A DNA stretch of 64,000 bases, taken from Bradyrhizobium zhanjiangense (GTDB lineage Bacteria > Pseudomonadota > Alphaproteobacteria > Rhizobiales > Xanthobacteraceae). Position numbers and translations under genes: made by a program. Where the stretch lies: assembly GCF_004114935.1 (NCBI RefSeq), contig NZ_CP022221.1:4237001-4301000 (forward strand). Direction: 5' to 3'. Positions 8,742 through 17,675 of this stretch are shown here, piece by piece. The stretch's first letter is position 1, and every line of letters starts with the position of its first letter. Under the pieces are notes generated by a model. That model ran no database searches. It had not been told where the DNA came from and worked only from the letters and a program-made list of their open reading frames with translations.

Positions 8742-9557
8742 ATGGCTGAAGCTGTCGCATCACGCCCTGCCTCGACCATTCTCCTGCTGCGCGACGGTGC
8801 GGGTGTCGACGGCAAGAGCCGCGACGAGATCGAGGTCTTCATGATGGTTCGCCATCATCAGATCGAGTTCAACTCGGGCGCGCTGGTGTTTCCCGGCGGC
8901 AGCGTCGATGCCGGCGACAAGGAGATCGTCGCTCGCGCCGATCTTTATTCGGGCGGCGAGGGCCTCAGCGAAGCGGACCGCGGCTTTCGGATTGCCGCGA
9001 TCCGCGAGACCTTTGAAGAAAGCGGCATCCTGCTGGCGCGATCGAAGGATTCGGGCGCGCCGGTCGACGCCAAGCGTGCCGGCGAGATCGCGGATGCGCA
9101 TCGCGTCGCGCTCAACGAGCATAATATTAGCTTCCTAAAAATCCTCGAAGATAACGGCCTCCAGCTCGCGCTCGACACGCTCGTGCCGTATGCGCACTGG
9201 ATCACGCCGGAGGGCATGCCGAAGCGCTTCGACACCTGGTTCTTTCTTGCGGCAGCGCCGCCCGATCAGCTCGGCGCCCATGATGGTCGCGAGTCCACGG
9301 ATTCGATCTGGGTCTCGCCGCGCGAGGCGGTGGAGGGCGGGGAGAGCGGCCGCTTCAAGCTGCCGTTCCCGACCACGCGCAATCTGATCCGGCTCGCCAA
9401 GCAGCCAAACGTGAGTGCCGCACTGGAGCACGCCCTTGGGATGTCGATCGTCACGGTCATGCCTGTGATGACCAAGACTGAAACCGGCCGTCAGCTCCGC
9501 ATTCCCCGCGAGGCCGGCTACGACGGCGAGGTGTTCGAGGTCGGGGCGCTCGGCTAG
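8742..9557 (+). CDS. NUDIX hydrolase (NUDT19 / coenzyme A diphosphatase-like)
   Basis: This 271-residue protein is probably a pyrophosphohydrolase for CoA esters or related nucleotides. An N-terminal beta-strand region with GALVFPGGSVDAGD leads into the Nudix helix core RETFEESGIL. The first glutamate spacing of the canonical box is not perfect, as in NUDT19-type members that carry an insertion before the REUXEE core. The ATG at 8742 lies 4 bases after the aldolase stop. Being at the end of a CoA-ester cluster, a role in trimming acyl-CoA is plausible (inference). Confidence 0.82.
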   Translation: MAEAVASRPASTILLLRDGAGVDGKSRDEIEVFMMVRHHQIEFNSGALVFPGGSVDAGDKEIVARADLYSGGEGLSEADRGFRIAAIRETFEESGILLARSKDSGAPVDAKRAGEIADAHRVALNEHNISFLKILEDNGLQLALDTLVPYAHWITPEGMPKRFDTWFFLAAAPPDQLGAHDGRESTDSIWVSPREAVEGGESGRFKLPFPTTRNLIRLAKQPNVSAALEHALGMSIVTVMPVMTKTETGRQLRIPREAGYDGEVFEVGALG

Positions 9558-9619
9558 GATAGTTCGACACCAAACGAAGTATCGGCGGCTGCGGACGCGC
9601 TAGGTTCCGTTCATCGCGA

Positions 9620-10548
9620 ATGGACGGGACGCAACGCATGAACAACCGGCAGGGTACCAACATCGCCGTCGAACTGGCGTTGCTGGTCGCGCTCGCAACG
9701 CTCTGGGGCGGCTCCTACACCTTCATCAAGCTCGGCGTCGCCACCATCCCGCCGATCACGCTGATTGCGGCGCGCACCGCCATCGCGGGCCTGTTGCTGC
9801 TGGCCGTCATGTGGTTGCGGGGCATCAGGATGCCGACGGATGCGGCGACCTGGCAGCGCTTCGCGTTTCAGGCGGTGCTCAACAGCGTGATCCCCTGGAC
9901 GCTGATCGCCTGGGGCGAGCGCCATGTCGATGCCGCGCTCGCCACCATCCTCAACTCGGCCGGGCCGATCTTCACGTTCCTGCTCACGGCGCTGATCACC
10001 CACCACGAGGCGACGACGCCGCGAAAGCTGTTCGGCGTGATCGCCGGCATGGCCGGCATCCTGCTGATCGTCGGCGTCGATGCCTTCCATGACATCGGCA
10101 GCGGCCTGCTGGCGGAGGCGGCGATCGTGGCCGCGACGATCTGCTATGCCTGCGCCGCGATCTTCGGCCGCAGTTTCAAGGGGCTCGATCCCATGGCTCC
10201 CGCCGCCGGCTCGCTGCTGACGCGGCGGTGCTGATCCCGGCCTCGCTCGTCGTCGAGCAACCCTGGACGCTGTCGCCCTCGCTGGCGTCCGTGTTGGCTC
10301 TGCTGGCGCTCGCGGTGTTCTCGACCGCAGCAGCGTTTGCGATCTACTTCCGCTTGATCCAGACCCTAGGCTCGGTCGGGACCACCGCGCAGGCCTATCT
10401 GCGCGTCCCCATCGGGGTTGCCATCAGCGTCGCCTTCCTCGGTGAGACCTTGAGCCGGACCGCCTGGATCGGGCTGGCCTGCGTCGTCCTCGGCGTTGCC
10501 GCCATGACGATCCCGGCCCGGCGGCGGACAAGCCTCAAAGGCTCATAG
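9620..10548 (+). pseudogene. EamA/DMT family transporter, broken by a single-base frameshift
   Basis: Two reading frames together give a complete ten-helix drug/metabolite exporter. The first part (9620-10234) begins with the EamA signature LATLWGGSYTFIKLG and ends at GSLLT, where the frame changes. The second part (10228-10548) resumes with VLIPASLVVEQPW and carries the second EamA repeat, ending TIPARRR. Reading GSLLT-AAVLIPAS requires one extra base after position 10221, in the GC-rich stretch gctgacgcggcggtg. No other damage is visible, so this is either a recent deletion or a sequencing error. The start is uncertain (ATG 9620 or 9638). Confidence 0.8.
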
Positions 10549-10610
10549 TCCGAAACGGAGGAGGGGCGGCAGGCCCGATATTAAGGATATTCGGCGGCCA
10601 GAGGCATGTT

Positions 10611-10650
10611 CCCCCGGGGGCGCAATACGTCGTATATTGGACCTCCAATA
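10611..10650. promoter_or_regulatory. Cluster of short dyads upstream of the orphan kinase
   Basis: Three palindromes occur in 40 bases: CCCCCGGGGG (10611-10620), ATACG-T-CGTAT (10625-10635) and TATTGGA-CC-TCCAATA (10635-10650). They end 20 bases before the kinase ATG and could be operators. No regulator gene is adjacent. Confidence 0.4.
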
Positions 10651-10670
10651 GCCCGGTCCCCCAAACACCA

Positions 10671-13358
10671 ATGTCCGCCGAATTGACGCCGACCCCTGAG
10701 AAAAAGCGAACTTTTTCGCTCTCCATCGGCCAGCTCACCTTCGGCAGCTTCCTGTTGGTGCTGGCGGTGATCATCGTCACCTCGACCGCGAGCGTGATCG
10801 CGATCCGGCATATCGACACCACCTTCGCCGAGCTGCAACGGCTCCAGAGCGTCGGGGACCTCGCCGAGGACATCGACCGCCGCATGAACGAATTGCGCCT
10901 TGCCGCGCGCGACTTCGTCACCGATCCCGGCGCCGGCATCCAGTTCCAGCAGGTGGGCGAGGCGGCTTCCGCCTTAAGTGACATCCTGAAGAAGACCCGC
11001 ATCGAGCTCGCGCCCGAGCAGCAGGACATGATCGACGGGGTCACCGAGCGGCTGGCGACCTACCGGACCGGCCTGGAACGGATCTCGACCCTGATCGACC
11101 GGCGCGCCCAGCTGCTCGCCGGCCTGCCGCCGCTGCGCGACCGGTTCGACGCGGCCGTCGCCGGCACTGCGGACCGCGAGCTGGCCTCCCGCCTGTCTGA
11201 GGCGCAGAGCCGCATCGCGCTCGGACTGCTGGCGCGCAACCCGTCCGCGGCCGAGCAGGCCGCGGAGGGAATGCGGGCGATGGACATCGCCGATGGCAAG
11301 CTGAGGTCGGCCGTCAACGATTACGCCGAGGCGATCATGGCGGTCGCCGTCCGCGAGCGGCAGATCGCCGACATCGACCGCGAGGTGCTGGGCACCGAGG
11401 GCCGGCTGATTGGCCGCGTCACCGAATTGCTGCGCGAGGTCAGCGCGCGGCGCGGCCACGTGCTGTCGCGCGATTTTGCCCGCACGCTGACCGAGGCGCG
11501 GTGGCAGAGCATCGTGCTCGGTACGGTCGGCGTGCTGATCGGCATCGGCGCCGCGCTGTTCGTGGTGCGCAGGACCGTCCGTCCGCTCGCCCAGATCGCG
11601 CGCTCCATTCGCGCGCTTGCGGCGGGCCAGAAAGACACGTCGATCCCGTCCGCCGACGTCGACAACGAGATCGGTGACATCGCACGGGCGGCCGAGGTGT
11701 TCCGCCGCGCGCTCGAGGAGGCCGACACCGCGCGCGAAGCGGCGGTGCGCGCGCTTACCGAGCAGCGCCTCGCCGAGGAGAGCTATCGCAAATTGTTCGA
11801 GGGATCGGTCGATGGCATCTACGTGACGACACCGGCCGGCGACCTCCTCAACGCCAATCCGGCGCTGGCGCGGATGATGGGCTATGACAGCCCGCAGCAC
11901 CTCATCGACAGCATCAACGACATCGCCCATACGATCTACGTCCACCCCGAGGCGCGTGCCGAATATCAGCGGCTGATGGCGCGCGACGGCATGGTGCGCG
12001 AGTTCGAATATCAGGTACGCCAGCGCAGCGGCAACATCCTGTGGCTCTCCGACAGCGCCACCGGCGTGCGGGACGAGCAGGGCAACATCGTCCGCTATGA
12101 GGGCACGCTGCGCGATATCACCGACCAGAAGCGGGCGGAAGACGCCATCGCCGAAGGCCGGCGCCTGCTCCAGCAGGTCATCGACACCGTGCCTGCGGTG
12201 ATCAATGTCAAGGACCGCGACCTGCGCTACGTGCTGATGAACCGCTACATGGCCGGCATCTTCGGCATCGAGCCGGGCGACGCACTCGGTCGCACCACGG
12301 CCGACCTGATGTCGCGCTACGGCGCGGCCAAGTCCGACGAGAGCGACAAGCGCGTGCTCAAGTTCCGCAAGGGACTCGGCTTCTATGAGGAGGAGTACAA
12401 GGACGCCTCCGGCAACATGCGGCAATGGCTGGTCAACAAGCTGCCGCTGCTCGACGCCGAAGGCGAGATCGAGCGCATCGTCACCGTCGCGCTCGACATC
12501 GGCGAGCGCAAGCGCGGCGAGCAGGAGATGCGCAAAGCCAAGGAAGCCGCCGAGACCGCGCTGCGCAATCTGCGCGAGACTCAGGCCTCGCTGATCGAGG
12601 CGGAGAAGCTCGCCGCGCTCGGGCGTCTGGTCGCCGGCGTCGCGCACGAGGTCAACAATCCGGTCGGCATCAGCCTCACTGTCGCCTCCGCGCTGGAGCG
12701 CAAGACCGCGATGTTCACGGCTGAGGTCGAGCGCGGCGAACTCCGCCGCTCCACGCTCAACGACTTCCTCAACACCAGCCGCGATGCTTCCTCGCAGCTG
12801 GTCTCCAACCTCAACCGCGCCGCCGAGCTGATCCAGTCGTTCAAGCAGGTCGCGGCCGACCGCAACTATTCGGACCAGCGCAGCTTCGACCTCGGCGACC
12901 TCACCGAGCAGGTGGTGATGAGCCTGCGACCCGGCCTGCGCAAGCACAATCTGACGCTCAACGTCGAGTGTCAGCCGGACCTCACCATGAACAGCTATCC
13001 CGGCCCTTACGGCCAGGTGCTGACCAACCTGTTTCTCAATTCGGTGGCGCACGCTTTCCCGGACGGCCGGCCGGGGACCATCGACATCCAGGTGCGCGAG
13101 TCCGGCAAGGACAATGTCGAGATCATCTTCTCCGACAATGGCTGCGGCATGTCGCTCGACGTCCGCCGCCGCGCCTTCGATCCGTTCTTCACGACGCGAC
13201 GCGACCAGGGCGGCACCGGCCTCGGCCTGCACATCGTCTACAGCATCGTCACCAACCGGCTCGGCGGCCGGCTCGATCTCGATTCCGAGCCGGGCGGCGG
13301 CACGCGCATCCAGATGATCCTGCCGCGCATAGCGCCGCTCGAACAGGCGGCGGAATGA
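10671..13358 (+). CDS. Membrane-bound sensor histidine kinase with two PAS domains (orphan)
   Basis: This 895-residue kinase has a first transmembrane segment near residues 18-45 and a helical sensor domain of about 230 residues. A second membrane segment (SIVLGTVGVLIGIGAALFVV, residues 280-299) leads to a HAMP linker. Two PAS domains follow (from about 365, YRKLFEGSVDGIYVTTPAGD, and 500, VIDTVPAVINVKDRD), then a coiled coil. The HisKA domain has His659 in VAGVAHEVNNPVG, and the HATPase domain has DNGCGM and GGTGLGLHIV. There is no receiver domain and no response regulator next to it, so its partner is elsewhere. The VNNPVG motif and long coiled coil resemble phosphorelay kinases of alphaproteobacteria. 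The sensed signal is unknown. Confidence 0.9.
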   Translation: MSAELTPTPEKKRTFSLSIGQLTFGSFLLVLAVIIVTSTASVIAIRHIDTTFAELQRLQSVGDLAEDIDRRMNELRLAARDFVTDPGAGIQFQQVGEAASALSDILKKTRIELAPEQQDMIDGVTERLATYRTGLERISTLIDRRAQLLAGLPPLRDRFDAAVAGTADRELASRLSEAQSRIALGLLARNPSAAEQAAEGMRAMDIADGKLRSAVNDYAEAIMAVAVRERQIADIDREVLGTEGRLIGRVTELLREVSARRGHVLSRDFARTLTEARWQSIVLGTVGVLIGIGAALFVVRRTVRPLAQIARSIRALAAGQKDTSIPSADVDNEIGDIARAAEVFRRALEEADTAREAAVRALTEQRLAEESYRKLFEGSVDGIYVTTPAGDLLNANPALARMMGYDSPQHLIDSINDIAHTIYVHPEARAEYQRLMARDGMVREFEYQVRQRSGNILWLSDSATGVRDEQGNIVRYEGTLRDITDQKRAEDAIAEGRRLLQQVIDTVPAVINVKDRDLRYVLMNRYMAGIFGIEPGDALGRTTADLMSRYGAAKSDESDKRVLKFRKGLGFYEEEYKDASGNMRQWLVNKLPLLDAEGEIERIVTVALDIGERKRGEQEMRKAKEAAETALRNLRETQASLIEAEKLAALGRLVAGVAHEVNNPVGISLTVASALERKTAMFTAEVERGELRRSTLNDFLNTSRDASSQLVSNLNRAAELIQSFKQVAADRNYSDQRSFDLGDLTEQVVMSLRPGLRKHNLTLNVECQPDLTMNSYPGPYGQVLTNLFLNSVAHAFPDGRPGTIDIQVRESGKDNVEIIFSDNGCGMSLDVRRRAFDPFFTTRRDQGGTGLGLHIVYSIVTNRLGGRLDLDSEPGGGTRIQMILPRIAPLEQAAE

Positions 13359-13397
13359 CCAGGTGGCGGACTCATTAGCGCGGCGCTTCGGCGATCG

Positions 13398-13838
13398 TTA
13401 CCCGCGAACGAGAGCCGCGCCCAGGATGAGACACCCTGCGCCCAAAATGCGTGTCAACGTGATCGGATGGTGCGGCAGGCTGAACATCCCGATGTGGTCG
13501 AACGCCAACGAACCGAGCAACTGACCCACGACGATCAATGTCAATACCGTCGCCACGCCGAGGCGCGGCACCATGAGGATGCCGGTCGCGATGAAGATCG
13601 CGCCGAAGATTCCCCCGGTCCATGCGATCAAAGGAGCTCGTCCGGCCAGGGCGGCAGCGGGTATCGGCTCGCGCACGGCGACCAGAACCAGCAGCAACGC
13701 GATTGTTCCGCCAAGATAACTCACGAACGCCGCCCACCGCGCGGATTGGATGGCGTTGCCAAGACTGGCGTTCAGCACCTGCTGAAAGGCGAGGCTCAGG
13801 CCTGCGGACAGGACCACGAAAGGTGCCAAGAGGTTCAT
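13398..13838 (-). CDS. DMT-type transporter of the YdcZ (DUF606) family
   Basis: This 146-residue inner-membrane protein has five predicted hydrophobic segments, including APFVVLSAGLSLAFQQVLNA, FVSYLGGTIALLLVLVAV, TGGIFGAIFIATGILMV, ATVLTLIVVGQLLGSLAF and ILGAGCLILGAALV. Short YdcZ-type proteins work as dimers and are thought to export small metabolites. The gene follows an AraC-family regulator on the same strand, 80 bases away, so the regulator probably controls it. Confidence 0.82.
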   Translation of the reverse strand: MNLLAPFVVLSAGLSLAFQQVLNASLGNAIQSARWAAFVSYLGGTIALLLVLVAVREPIPAAALAGRAPLIAWTGGIFGAIFIATGILMVPRLGVATVLTLIVVGQLLGSLAFDHIGMFSLPHHPITLTRILGAGCLILGAALVRG

Positions 13839-13918
13839 GCGCGGCTCGCAGTGGCATGGAGAGGTGGAGCCAGCTTAGCGCCCGAGGCCAATTCACGTCT
13901 GGAACGAAATCGACCGTC

Positions 13919-14608
13919 TCAATCCGCGAACGCTGAACGGTAGGCGGCAGGCGTTGCGCCGTAAGCGCGTCGAAACAGGCGACCCAGGTGGCTCTGGTCG
14001 GAGAACGAGCCGGCATAAGCCACGTCGGCGACGGTGTCGCCGCGCTTCAAACGCGAGCGTGCCCACGCCAGTCGCAGCGCAAGACGATAGGCGGCGGGGG
14101 TCATTCCAACCTCTCGCTTGAACAGCCGAATGAAGCCATCTGTCGATCGACCCTGCCGTGCCGCGATCGTGCGGATGGCGAGATCGTCGCACGAAACCAG
14201 CTCCGTCAGCGCGGCACATCGGGCCGGCCGCGTGAGACGTCTCGGGCACGAGCCGATCGCGTCGAGCATCTCGTCCGGCAAGGTTGCCCGCGAGTTGCGG
14301 ATACAGAGCGGCCCAGAGATCCCTTTCACCGCCGCATGATCGCTCGATAGATAGAGATGGCTGACGATCGAGCCGGCGCCGCCGTGCGAGGCGTGCGGTA
14401 CGTCCGCCGGGATGACGACGATATCGCCCGCGATGGCGCGGAACTCTCCGACCGTGGTCACGTACATGCGCCATCCTTCGCTGACGGCGGCAACCTGGAC
14501 ATCCGGATGTACGTGACAGGCGAGCGCGACTGACTGAGCCGCCGCGAGGTGGCCGAGCTCGATCGCCGCGTCACGTGCCCATGGGCGATATGTCCACGAT
14601 CCAGGCAT
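13919..14608 (-). CDS. AraC family transcriptional regulator with cupin-like N-terminus
   Basis: This 229-residue protein has an N-terminal sensor with conserved cupin features (ACHVHPDVQVAAV, AGDIVVIPADVPHAS). The C-terminal double helix-turn-helix runs from about residue 135 and includes VGMTPAAYRLALRLAWA and VADVAYAGSFSDQSHLGRLF. The histidines of the cupin part could bind a ligand or metal. It lies upstream of and co-oriented with the YdcZ-type transporter, which it likely regulates in response to that transporter's substrate (inference). Confidence 0.88.
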   Translation of the reverse strand: MPGSWTYRPWARDAAIELGHLAAAQSVALACHVHPDVQVAAVSEGWRMYVTTVGEFRAIAGDIVVIPADVPHASHGGAGSIVSHLYLSSDHAAVKGISGPLCIRNSRATLPDEMLDAIGSCPRRLTRPARCAALTELVSCDDLAIRTIAARQGRSTDGFIRLFKREVGMTPAAYRLALRLAWARSRLKRGDTVADVAYAGSFSDQSHLGRLFRRAYGATPAAYRSAFAD

Positions 14609-14696
14609 CCCTACTGCATACGATCTATTGCTTAGGATGTCAGGGGCTTGCTGCGGACTAGTTTGGGCCGTGCGTCGTGACTTATGGCGGCACGCC

Positions 14697-15050
14697 CTAA
14701 TCGACGTCGGCGAGCCTGTGCAGCGTCGCGCCGAAGATCTGGCTGGCCTTGCCGACCAGCGCCGTACCAGTCATCTCCCCGCGCGTCTCCGTGAAGGTGC
14801 CGCTGACGCCGATGCCGACCGGGGCGGGGCCGCCGAACAGCGGATTGTCGTCGCCGCGCGGCGAGGTGTGGCGCTGCACCAGGACCTCGCCTTTGAAGGT
14901 GTTGTTGCCCTTCACCGTGTAGCTGCCGGTGTAATAAAGGTAGGCGTCGCCGCCAAGAATCTTGCCGTCGCGGAAGAGAATGACGCCACTGCCCTTGCCG
15001 ACTCGACCGTCGAGCAGGGTTACGTGAATCGAATAGAGGCCGTTCTTCAT
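14697..15050 (-). CDS. GrlR-like regulatory/lipocalin-fold protein
   Basis: This 117-residue protein begins MKNGLYSIHVTLLDGRVG and contains GSGVILFRDGKILGGDAYLYYTG-type sequence. That pattern is shared by the GrlR family, known in enteric bacteria as a negative regulator of a type III secretion island. An upstream ATG at 15101 would add 17 residues not typical of the family, so ATG 15050 is preferred. No type III secretion gene is present in the window, so it is probably one of the many rhizobial paralogues of unknown target. Function is inferred only from resemblance. Confidence 0.68.
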   Translation of the reverse strand: MKNGLYSIHVTLLDGRVGKGSGVILFRDGKILGGDAYLYYTGSYTVKGNNTFKGEVLVQRHTSPRGDDNPLFGGPAPVGIGVSGTFTETRGEMTGTALVGKASQIFGATLHRLADVD

Positions 15051-15308
15051 AACGTCCCGCAGGTCGGCCGCCATCGCCCAATGGCGTAACCGGTAGAGCA
15101 TTTATGCCAAAGCGCGTCCGCCGGCGCAACGCGTCACTTTTGCCGGTTGGCGGGAGCTGCCGTCGCGAGCCGTAGTTGTCCCGGCTTGTGCGTGACGCCG
15201 TCATGACGGTCTGATGATGAGGCGAGGCCAAACGTTGCGAATCGGAGTTGGCCCGCGAAATGCATAACCATTGTTGCACTGGCCGCGGAGTGCTGGAGCA
15301 AGACGAAC

Positions 15309-15806
15309 GTGAGCAACTGGATCGATTCCGGCGGCGATGAGCCGCGTCTGTACGGTGCGCGTCCCACGAATTGCAAAAGCGAACGACGGCGGATCGGCAG
15401 CGCGACACGCTGGCTAAGCGTGACAAGGCTGGCGTGCGCCTTGGGCCTGATTGCGCTCGCGGCTCCCTTCGGGCACGCGCGTGACCGTGGCCAGTTCGTC
15501 AACACCAATGCGGATTTGAAGGCCTGGTTCGACGGTCTGCGTAGCGGCAAGGGGCCGTGCTGCTCCGACGCCGACGGCTCGGCGCTCTCGGACTCCGACT
15601 GGGACAGCAAGGACGGGCACTATCGTGTCCGCGTCCCGCGCTATGGCTCCGCCATCGACGGCCAGCCGCAGGAACTCGTCTGGGTGGACGTGCCGGAGGA
15701 AGCCGTGATCTCGGAGCCGAACCGGGTCGGACGGACCATGGTCTGGCCGATCTACGGCTACATGGGCGTCACCATCCGCTGCTTTATGCCCGGTAGCATG
15801 ACGTAG
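15309..15806 (+). CDS. Secreted hypothetical protein with CCSDADG motif
   Basis: I do not recognise a named family for this protein. It has up to 165 residues, with a cationic N-terminus followed by a hydrophobic stretch (LACALGLIALAAPFGHA) that looks like a signal peptide cleaved after GHA. The mature part of about 105 residues contains GKGPCCSDADG, then YRVRVPRYG and LVWVDVPEEAVI, and ends with a further Cys in TIRCFMPG. The proposed GTG start at 15309 is uncertain; a start nearer the hydrophobic stretch is possible. Likely a small periplasmic protein. Confidence 0.6.
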   Translation: MSNWIDSGGDEPRLYGARPTNCKSERRRIGSATRWLSVTRLACALGLIALAAPFGHARDRGQFVNTNADLKAWFDGLRSGKGPCCSDADGSALSDSDWDSKDGHYRVRVPRYGSAIDGQPQELVWVDVPEEAVISEPNRVGRTMVWPIYGYMGVTIRCFMPGSMT

Positions 15807-15839
15807 GCCCACCGGGGCAGCGCTTCGCCCCGGAGGGCC
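15806..15839 (+). terminator. Long hairpin between convergent genes, terminator-like
   Basis: GGCCC-a-CCGGGGC (15806-15818) pairs with GCCCCGG-a-GGGCC (15827-15839), giving a 12-bp stem with one mismatch directly after the stop codon. There is no T-tract, so termination is possible but unproven. It also faces the end of the convergent VOC gene. Confidence 0.5.
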
Positions 15840-15864
15840 GATGCCTGATGCCGTTCGGGCCGCG

Positions 15865-16248
15865 TCAGGTATACTTCTTGTCGCGCTCGAGCAGCTCGAT
15901 GGAGATGCCTTCGGGGCCGCGGATGAAACAGATGCGTACGCCGGGCCTGATCGTCGTCGGCTCGCGCGTAAAGGTGACGCCCTTGGCCTTGATCTCGGCG
16001 GCGACGGCGTCGATGTCTTTTACCGTCAGACCAAAATGATCGAGGCCCTGATGCGGATGCGGGGGCGGTGGGCTTACGGCGGCGTCGCCCTCGAGCGGCG
16101 CGATGAAGACCCTGGCGCCGCCAAGGTTCACGTCGATCCGTCCCGGCGCGCGCACGATCTCGCCACCGAGGATGTCCCGCAGCCAGGCCGCCGTAGCCTC
16201 CGGATCAGGGCTGCGCAGATGGACGTGATCCCAAGTGACGACTGGCAT
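15865..16248 (-). CDS. VOC (glyoxalase/bleomycin-resistance fold) family protein
   Basis: This 127-residue protein has a single glyoxalase-fold unit. It starts TWDHVHLRSPDPEATAAWLRD, has GLDHFGLTVKDIDAVA in the middle and GPEGISIELLER near the end, with metal-ligand-like His and Glu residues at the usual places. Such proteins isomerise, cleave or bind small ligands in the cytoplasm. ATG 16248 is chosen over the TTG at 16263 because GGGAGAG lies just upstream. The neighbours give no pathway. Confidence 0.8.
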   Translation of the reverse strand: MPVVTWDHVHLRSPDPEATAAWLRDILGGEIVRAPGRIDVNLGGARVFIAPLEGDAAVSPPPPHPHQGLDHFGLTVKDIDAVAAEIKAKGVTFTREPTTIRPGVRICFIRGPEGISIELLERDKKYT

Positions 16249-16422
16249 TTCATTCTCTCCCAACGCGGTCTTTCGATGTTGCGCCGCATGTTTAACGGCC
16301 CCAGCCGGCGATCGCCACCGTCTTTGCTGATTCGCACCGGGCCGGGAACCTTAGTTCGTGTTCCCGATTAAGTGAAACGGTGGCTTAGTCCGTCGTAGGA
16401 CGTGCTTCAGCCGCTGTCGGTG

Positions 16423-17004
16423 ATGAAAACCATGAACGTTAGGCTTGACCGGTTCGGGTTGGGGCGTTGCGCCGGGACTGGCGAGCGATTGGCGCGGGCC
16501 GTGACGGTTGCGAGCGTCTCGTTTGGCCGAAGCCTGCTGTGGCTGCTGGCAGCGATCATTGTCGGCTGCGGAATCTGGATGCTACTGCCTCTCTCCAAAG
16601 GCAATAGCGCGGAACCGGTGACCACCGGCCTGGCAGCCGTCGAGACGGCTCCTTCAGGCGATGCAGCAGCTGCGGGCTCGCCGTCTTCCGCAGCTCAGGC
16701 GCCGGCAATGGCAGAACTTGGTCGTCTCAGGATTTCATCGCAGACCTGGCGCCGCGGCGGCCTCGGCTCGAAGGCGCTGGTGACGTTCACGCTGCGAAAC
16801 GACAATGACTATGCCGTAAAGGACGTCGAGATCGTCTGCGTGTTCGCGCGGCGCGACGGCAGTCATCTCACTGATCGCAGTCGTGTGCTGGCGGACGCTG
16901 TCAGCATGAAGAGCCGCAAGACCTATGCGCATATTCCCGTCGGCTTCGTCAATGTGAATGCCGACCAGGCGAAGTGTTCGCTGGTTGCAGCACGCCGCGC
17001 CTAA
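16423..17004 (+). CDS. Hypothetical membrane-anchored protein
   Basis: This 193-residue protein has one membrane segment (LLWLLAAIIVGCGIWMLLPL, about residues 37-56) and an Ala/Ser-rich linker. A C-terminal domain of about 95 residues contains ALVTFTLRNDNDYAVKDVEI. That last phrase resembles beta-sandwich domains of the FxLYD type (resemblance only). The C-terminal domain is probably periplasmic. The start may be ATG 16423 or 16432; a GTG at 16402 is less likely. It is not a family I can name. Confidence 0.6.
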   Translation: MKTMNVRLDRFGLGRCAGTGERLARAVTVASVSFGRSLLWLLAAIIVGCGIWMLLPLSKGNSAEPVTTGLAAVETAPSGDAAAAGSPSSAAQAPAMAELGRLRISSQTWRRGGLGSKALVTFTLRNDNDYAVKDVEIVCVFARRDGSHLTDRSRVLADAVSMKSRKTYAHIPVGFVNVNADQAKCSLVAARRA

Positions 17005-17168
17005 AGGGCGGCATTTTTCCGGATAGCGCAAAAGTTACCATCCGCAGGTCTTGGCCAAAATACTTGGCGTTGCCATTTGAACCAAAGGGGCAGGGCCAGG
17101 AACCAACTAGAGAATCGCCTGTTAAGGCGAAGAGCCCACGCGGGGATGCGGGGGGCGGAGCGCGGCCA

Positions 17169-17675
17169 ATGCCCATCTTTCGGTATTTCATCTTTGTCGG
17201 TGGAGCTTTGCTCACACTGTTGTTTGCGGCGGATTTCATGCTGCCGGCAGCACCCGTGGCGCAAGCTGTTGCGACCGCGAGCAACGACCAGCCGCTGATC
17301 CGAATCCGGTCCGATCGCCATTTGCCTGAACGTGTCGTGCTCGACACCAGCCAGCCGACCATCGCCGCGCCTGCGATGAAGACCGCCGTCGTTGCGCCTC
17401 AGCCGCCAGTGCAGGCTGGCATGTCGCCCGCATTGGCCGAGATGTCGGCCAAGGTGCGGGTCCGCGAGACGTTCGCCCAGTTCACGCCGGGCCCGAAGGC
17501 CGATACCGCCGCCGCAGCCCGGAAGACCGAGGCCCAGGTTCAGGCTGCCGCGGCTTCTCCGGCCCAGGCTCAGCCCAAGCGCAAAGTCGTCAGGACGCAT
17601 CGGGCGCCGCAACAGGCACAGCCGATGATGATGGCCCAGCAGCCGCATTTCGGCCTCTTCAACACGACCTGGTGA
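17169..17675 (+). CDS. Hypothetical secreted Ala/Gln-rich protein
   Basis: This 168-residue protein starts with a hydrophobic segment (FVGGALLTLLFAADFMLPAA) and continues as a low-complexity Ala/Gln/Pro-rich chain. It has a basic patch PKRKVVRTHRAPQ before a Met/Gln-rich end and a terminal FGLFNTTW. The composition suggests a disordered periplasmic or membrane-tethered protein. No catalytic motif is visible. The 164 bases before it hold no gene I can support. Confidence 0.55.
   Translation: MPIFRYFIFVGGALLTLLFAADFMLPAAPVAQAVATASNDQPLIRIRSDRHLPERVVLDTSQPTIAAPAMKTAVVAPQPPVQAGMSPALAEMSAKVRVRETFAQFTPGPKADTAAAARKTEAQVQAAAASPAQAQPKRKVVRTHRAPQQAQPMMMAQQPHFGLFNTTW

Noticed and set aside
10974..13232. 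Long open frame antisense to the PAS histidine kinase
   Set aside because: It lies wholly opposite a gene with clear kinase motifs, and its His/Asp/Arg-rich translation is the usual shadow of GC-rich coding DNA.
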